Below, piece by piece: positions 8,955 through 12,771 of a stretch of DNA of 12,771 bases. The position numbers and the translations under genes are program-made. Origin of the DNA: Pleurotus djamor (Eukaryota > Basidiomycota > Agaricomycetes > Agaricales > Pleurotaceae); assembly GCA_029747585.1 (NCBI GenBank), contig JAPEVF010001189.1:1-12771 (forward strand), read 5' to 3'. Position 1 is the first letter of the stretch. Each line of letters opens with the position of its first letter. The notes beneath the pieces are model-generated. The model worked only from the letters and a program-made list of their open reading frames with translations, made no database searches and was not told the DNA's origin.

Positions 8955-11654
8955 ATGGCTCCTTCGCAAGCTCAGAAAGCTCGAACGGTGAAGAGGTCAA
9001 AGGGAGAACCACCTCGTAAACGCGGAAACAAAGGCGATTTCCATGGTCGTCGTCTTGAATATCTTGATAACTCGTTTGCTGAATACTTCGCCGCGTCCGA
9101 GGCAAACACTGTAGGGACTTGGTATACACAGACGCTCTTTCCGACATGGTTCTCAACGTTCCCTTGGTACACGTCTCTCGCCGACGAAGTACCAGAAGGA
9201 TTCAATGTGGAGGAAGGGGAAGCCAAGCTGGATCAAGAAACGTTGGCCACAAAGGAGGAGACGAAGAATTCGTTGAGAACAGTGTGACAGTTTTATTTTC
9301 CGCGATAACTTTTATTAACATGGTTGTCTAGAAGATCAAGTCCTGGTTTAACTACCAGCGCACGGTGAAAGGAGCGAGAGAGGCCGAGAATGCATGGAAG
9401 GGATGGCTGAACCAGCTGCGAGAAGCCGGTAAGCCTCGGCCAAGGAGGCTCAACGATTCCCAGTTCTTCATGACAGACAGCGAGTTCAAGAGCGAGGTCG
9501 CCGCAGCTTTCGATCAAGAGTGGCCTGCTCTGGGTTTGCCGGCAGAAGAACGCGTGAACAAGAGGCGAGAGATCGCCGAGAGACTCCTGAGCTTGAAGAG
9601 CGACGCAGTCAAGAAGCGTATTCATGAGGCAGCGGATGCTCAATATAAGGCAGCAATGGAGGAGTGGGGGAAGGGAGCTTGGAGGGAAGACGTCACCGAC
9701 CCTGTCGAGCGCGCACAGTAGGCGCCGATGTTTTTTCTTATCGTTCCTCATCTCACATGCACCTTCAGAGCCATCGCCTCGCTTTCGCAAGTGGTCCAAC
9801 CGCTTCTCGACGGAATACGGAGCATGACCGGGCTCTATGTTGGCATGTTCGCTGCGGAAGTACCTCCTGAGGCGACTTTTCTTCCAGATCGTATTCGCGG
9901 TGTCTAGTAAGCGTCTGACTGCTTGTTTCTATCTTTTTTTTCTCAGTTTTCCTTCAGCGTCGAGTCAGGGAACCTTCCTGGCGGGAAGACTTTTCCTACC
10001 TACGATGCACGCGGCTTCCAATTGTGCTCGAAGCTTTTTGCTAGGTTCGCTTTAGCTACGGCAAACGGTGCGTGTCTTTATCCCTTTTTTGAGGCGTAGG
10101 TGGGATTGAACAATTTACTAGGAGATGGTTCAAAACCTGAAGATTCATATTTGGAACTCCTCAAAGATGTCTTACCCGCCCAAGTCCTTGCCGAACTGGC
10201 TAGCAAGACCGTCCCTGCCGAAACTGTCCATGTTGCTCCTCCGCCAATCGCTAACACTGCTCCTCCTCCACAAATCGCCGCTGCCGAACCCCCTCTCCCA
10301 ATCGCTAACACCATCCCTCACCCCGTCTCTCCCGAGCCAGATCTACTTCAACGCGCCGTGTCCAAAATTCGCGAAGCATTTGAAAGTGCAGGAAAGGGAG
10401 GCTGTGTTGGGGAAGAGTTTCTTCTCGAACTAGCTAACCTTCCGTTGGACGAACAGGCTACTCGCGTCCGACGACTCTGCTCAACCTCGGTCTCAGAGTA
10501 TGAAGTCACACGGGAGAGCAACATTGCCCGGAAGAATCACCTTTGTCGACAGCTTGGCTTCAGCGACCTCGCCTTTCCCGCCGTCAACAAGCGTCCCGCT
10601 CAAGGAGAAGAGGAGGAACATCAAGACGATGCTGAATACCAGCCGGACGCAGCTCAAAAACGTCGAAGAGGCAACGAGTCCGGCGCCGTAAGGCGTTCGA
10701 CTAGGACGACGCGGGTTGATGGGCAGGTTAGCGGGCACAATCGTTCTGAGGGAAGCGGTAGCCAAAGAAGTGAGGGTGCTATGGATGAGGTCAGCTTGCT
10801 TCTCTAACCGATATTTCTCTACTCACCGTGTCACTTAATAGGATGAAACGGCTACTGCTGCTACCAGTCACGGCTCCAGCCCGTCAACGCCTCAAGACTT
10901 CTCATTCCCTCTTGAGGCTGAAGACCCCCCTGCTTCGCCTCCCGCACAAGTAAGTTTCCTGTTTTGCTTTCCTTGTTAACTCCCCTCATAATTTTTACAG
11001 GCTGCTTCAAGCACTCTTACACCCTCCACCCACGAGCGTCCGCGTCCAAAATGGTTCGCCAACGCTTGGAAAGCCTTTACTGATGGAGAGAACCAAGGCT
11101 TGTATGGCCGAAGCTGGCTGGAGCTACTTGCCCTTTGGGAGTCAATTGAGAAGAGTGCTGGGTATGAGGAAAAGAAGGTGAGTCCTTCCTTTATTTTCAT
11201 TTCCTCTGTCTCTTCCTCACGCGTTTATAGGGTATCAAACTACGCCAGTCCACCAAACGCCCAATTCAAGTCTACAACTGGATCCGATCCGCTCGTTACT
11301 ACCACAGGCAGCCTCCCATCCCCAAGCTGGACGCTTTCGCGAGTAGCTGGTGGCACTGGTGGGCTGAGATCAACCCTTCCTGGCGCGAGCGGTCCAACGA
11401 CGGCAAGCTCACTAGGTCGGGTGATGGTGATTGGTCGGACCTGATCGTCCCTGGGGTCAACGGCCTTCTTAGCGTCCTTGTTAGCCTCTGGTGGTGGCGA
11501 GCTCAAGCCGCGAGTGGATCCCCTGCCCTCGCTTCTTGGCAAGATGCTATCGCTGACGTTTTGTGGGTTCTTGGGCAGATTGCTGGTACGATGCGCTTGT
11601 TCTTTCCTCTCTCCTTCCTCTTATTCACCCTCTTTTCCTCCAGACACCCTCTGA
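8955..11654 (+). CDS. Large cargo protein of a function-unknown mushroom family, intact
   Basis: Model: exons 8955-9281, 9332-9717, 9769-9906, 9958-10067, 10122-10789, 10842-10949, 11001-11177, 11231-11585, 11644-11654; eight introns of 50-58 nt, all in phase, 759 residues, no frameshift. The ATG at 8955 has A at -3 and opens a basic start (KRSKGEPPRKRG). Part 1 (about 20-320): FHGRRLEYLDNSFAEYF, TLFPTWFSTFPW, KIKSWFNYQRT, DSQFFMTDSEFKSEV, VVQPLLDGIRSMTGLYV, TFPTYDARGFQ; segments around 150-235 loosely recall an HMG-box-like helical bundle. Part 2 (about 335-545): Pro-rich, then YEVTRESNIARKNHLCRQLG and a basic/acidic stretch with KRRR. Part 3 (about 585-756): Trp-rich (GRSWLELLALWESIEK, SWWHWWAEINPSW, PGVNGLLSVLVSL, IADVLWVLGQ). 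I recognise this layout from many uncharacterised Agaricomycete proteins but know no function. The last short exon is the least sure: without it the frame stays open to 11767. Confidence 0.8.
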
Positions 11655-12082
11655 TCTCAGCAATGCTTCGTTTTATTTGTATGCGCGCATCTTATCCCTA
11701 CTTCGCCCCTTTTGCTTCCCCCTTTTTGCTTTTCATTTTTTCTAATCATTTTCTAATCATTTTCTAATCATTTTCTAATCATTTCTTTATCTTATTTGTT
11801 ATCTTGATTGCTCTTATCTCATCTTAATCTCCTTTCCCACATCTCTCCTTTCTTCCCTTTTCCCCTAGCCCCTCTTTGACCCCTCTCCCTTGATATCTTT
11901 GATCTTATCTACTTTGATAATAAATTGATTTGATAATAATGATTAGATGATGATTAGACAATGATATCAAAAAAGATAATGATAAGATAACGATAAGATA
12001 TCATCTAATCATCTCTTAGTTAGTCAGCATTGACTCCCTGGTGCCCCACTTGATGTCATAATGCATTTCTCCTAGGCTAAAT
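11655..12082. repeat. Right subterminal zone with GATAAG / TCTAATC motif cluster
   Basis: No gene. The plus strand is pyrimidine-rich to about 11890, then purine-rich with many short AT repeats. CTTATC occurs at 11813 and 11904, GATAAG at 11981 and 11992, gattaga at 11941 and 11952, and ctaatc at 11742, 11753, 11764, 11775 and 12004. It mirrors the left subterminal zone in content and in strand bias (purine-rich strand swaps), as expected for inverted transposon ends. Confidence 0.6.
11738..11781 (+). repeat. Four perfect tandem copies of an 11-mer
   Basis: ttttctaatca is repeated at 11738, 11749, 11760 and 11771 with no mismatch. 11 bp is close to one helical turn, so each ctaatc motif faces the same side of the DNA. 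No equivalent tandem array is present at the left end. Confidence 0.9.
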
Positions 12083-12146
12083 GCAACAATGCAATTCTTC
12101 CCTGGCTGCAGCCATGTAGTATTGCATTAATCTCACAGCATATGGT
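12083..12146 (-). repeat. Right terminal inverted repeat of the KDZ element
   Basis: Partner of the left repeat. Five differences were seen in the 59-bp core, four of them transitions, one of which turns a CpG in the left copy (ggccgcag) into TpG in the right copy (ggctgcag). The tip outside the core is 5 nt here (accat on the minus strand) but 6 nt on the left. The inner shared block is at about 12057-12067. Confidence 0.87.
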
Positions 12147-12154
12147 GAAGCATC
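12147..12154. repeat. Target site duplication, right copy
   Basis: gaagcatc, identical and in the same orientation as 388-395, directly next to the element's right end. One copy is part of the gag codons for Arg-Cys-Phe. Confidence 0.88.
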
Positions 12155-12590
12155 GGTTGGCATATTCCTGTGCACGACCTTTGGAGAAATACGAGAGAGT
12201 CCAGAGAATGCGGGCTTGGTCGCTGACGAACAAGTCTGGACGGAGTTGGAACCAGATGTTCACGCTGTTGAGAAAGTGAACGCCGTTTGCCCTGCTGCCG
12301 TCAAAGGCTGGAGGGTTGGCGGGTTTGAGTTTCTCACCGCGTGGGGCCGGGATTCGAACCGTAGACGGAGGAGTGACCGGGGTTGGGGGTTCAGCCATGG
12401 GTGGAGATGGCGAACGGGGAGGGAGTTGCATGCGAGCTGCAATGGCATCAAGGGTTTGAGATATTTGCGCTATCGCAATGCCTTGTGAGTCTGCCAATGC
12501 CGCTTGCTTTTGCAAGTCCGACCACAAGATACTGAGTGCTTGAACGGCGTTCGCTGGCAAGGCGACGGGCTGTCCAGGCATCGAACTCAT
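12147..12590 (-). CDS. Ty3/Gypsy-like gag, N-terminal part (interrupted by insertion)
   Basis: Starts at the ATG at 12590-12588 (MSSMPGQPV) and runs 148 codons to the insertion point. It holds a predicted helical N-terminus, a Pro/Ser-rich linker (RSPSPPMAEPPTP), then the start of the capsid region: KPANPPAFDGSR, FLNSVNIWFQL, ILWTLSYFSKGRAQEYAN. This 'P.FDG' to 'W.LSY..GRA' order is typical of basidiomycete Ty3/Gypsy Gag. At 12147 the frame enters the inserted element and meets a stop at 12074-12072 after about 25 foreign residues. Its true continuation is at 387-1. No frame damage apart from the insertion. Whether a pol gene follows cannot be told from this window. Confidence 0.8.
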
Positions 12591-12771
12591 GGTTGGGTAG
12601 GGAGACGCAAGAGTAGTATTCGTTGAGGAATCGGGATTCGTTCCGGGATTCGAGAACGAATATACTGGTGCGTAGGGCGTGAGCCTTTTCTACTGTAAGG
12701 GCAACTCCGAGAGGGGCTCAGGGGAACTCCTGGGTGGAGGGAATCCGAAGTATATTAGTAATAGCTAGGAA
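12591..12771. other. Region upstream of gag (possible leader or LTR of the retroelement)
   Basis: On the gag strand this is the 181 bp before the start codon. It contains short A-to-G-rich direct repeats around 'ggattcg'/'gggattcg' (12640-12660). I cannot identify a primer-binding site or an LTR end, and nothing codes here. It may be the 5' leader of the retrotransposon; this rests only on position. Confidence 0.3.

Larger units (their letters stand above)
396..12146. mobile_element. Composite KDZ-type DNA transposon carrying TET/JBP and two more genes
   Basis: An 11,751-bp insert inside a gag gene. Its borders are set by a perfect 8-bp direct repeat on either side (388-395 and 12147-12154) and by inverted repeats just inside them (402-460 and 12083-12141). 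The empty site, gag with one repeat copy, reads in frame. The insert holds a KDZ transposase on the minus strand and three plus-strand genes. KDZ (Kyakuja-Dileera-Zisupton) elements are large DNA transposons with an RNase H-fold transposase, abundant in basidiomycetes and known to carry TET/JBP genes. I recall 8-bp target duplications for Zisupton-type elements but could not check this. The element looks recent and structurally complete. Confidence 0.88.

Noticed and set aside
9947..10055. Acceptor at 9946 giving a frame that ends at 10055
   Set aside because: It gives an early stop and no family pattern. The next acceptor (9957) yields the GGKTFPTYDARGF stretch and stays open.
10045..10099. 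Intron 10045-10099 or 10068-10099 in the large cargo gene
   Set aside because: The first breaks phase with the next exon and the second is only 32 nt. An intron at 10068-10121 is 54 nt and in phase.
11586..11767. Unspliced C-terminus with a hydrophobic tail reading FPLSFLLFTLFSS
   Set aside because: The hydrophobic look comes from a pyrimidine-rich intron tract followed by the tandem-repeat zone. A 58-nt intron with an early stop is more likely, though not certain.
12600..12771. LTR or tRNA primer-binding site upstream of gag
   Set aside because: I could not find a match to a tRNA 3' end or a repeated terminus within the window.
1..12771. tRNA, rRNA, CRISPR array, bacterial operon signals
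   Set aside because: None seen. The gene structure is eukaryotic with spliceosomal introns, so ribosome-binding sites and bacterial terminators do not apply.

Overview
The window looks like nuclear DNA of a basidiomycete fungus, most likely a mushroom-forming Agaricomycete. Genes are split by many 50-59 nt introns with GT-AG borders (one GC-AG), there is a KDZ-type DNA transposase next to a TET/JBP-type dioxygenase, and the flanks carry a Ty3/Gypsy-like gag gene. I worked by eye only: no alignment, database search or splice-site program was run, so exon borders are models supported by reading-frame continuity.

Layout. The outer parts (1-395 and 12147-12771) are one retrotransposon gag gene on the minus strand, cut in two. 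Between the halves lies an 11,751-bp insert (396-12146) bounded by inverted terminal repeats (402-460 against 12083-12141, 54 of 59 positions equal by my count) and flanked by a perfect 8-bp direct repeat, GATGCTTC on the gag strand (388-395 and 12147-12154). Removing the insert and one repeat copy joins gag in frame, so this is one precise transposition of a large multi-gene element.

Inside the element: a left subterminal zone rich in GATAAG/TCTAATC motifs; a ten-exon KDZ transposase gene (725-4530, minus); a short divergent promoter region; a TET/JBP-like 2-oxoglutarate/Fe(II) dioxygenase gene (4675-6468, plus); a 750-bp spacer with an 11-bp-stem inverted repeat; an unrecognised two-module gene (7218-8440, plus); a nine-exon gene for a protein of about 759 residues resembling a function-unknown family of mushroom genomes (8955-11654, plus); and a right subterminal zone with the same motifs as the left.

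How the parts may work together: the transposase would move everything between the inverted repeats. The dioxygenase would oxidise 5-methylcytosine (or a related base) and might relieve methylation silencing of the element; KDZ-TET/JBP linkage in basidiomycetes is published knowledge. The two further plus-strand genes are cargo of unknown role and the least described part. Three reading frames meet C/G runs of 8-9 bases. Two need one base fewer to stay open, and the third either needs the same or lies in an intron. These are the only C/G runs of 8 or more that I found, which points to homopolymer length error or hypermutability rather than general decay.
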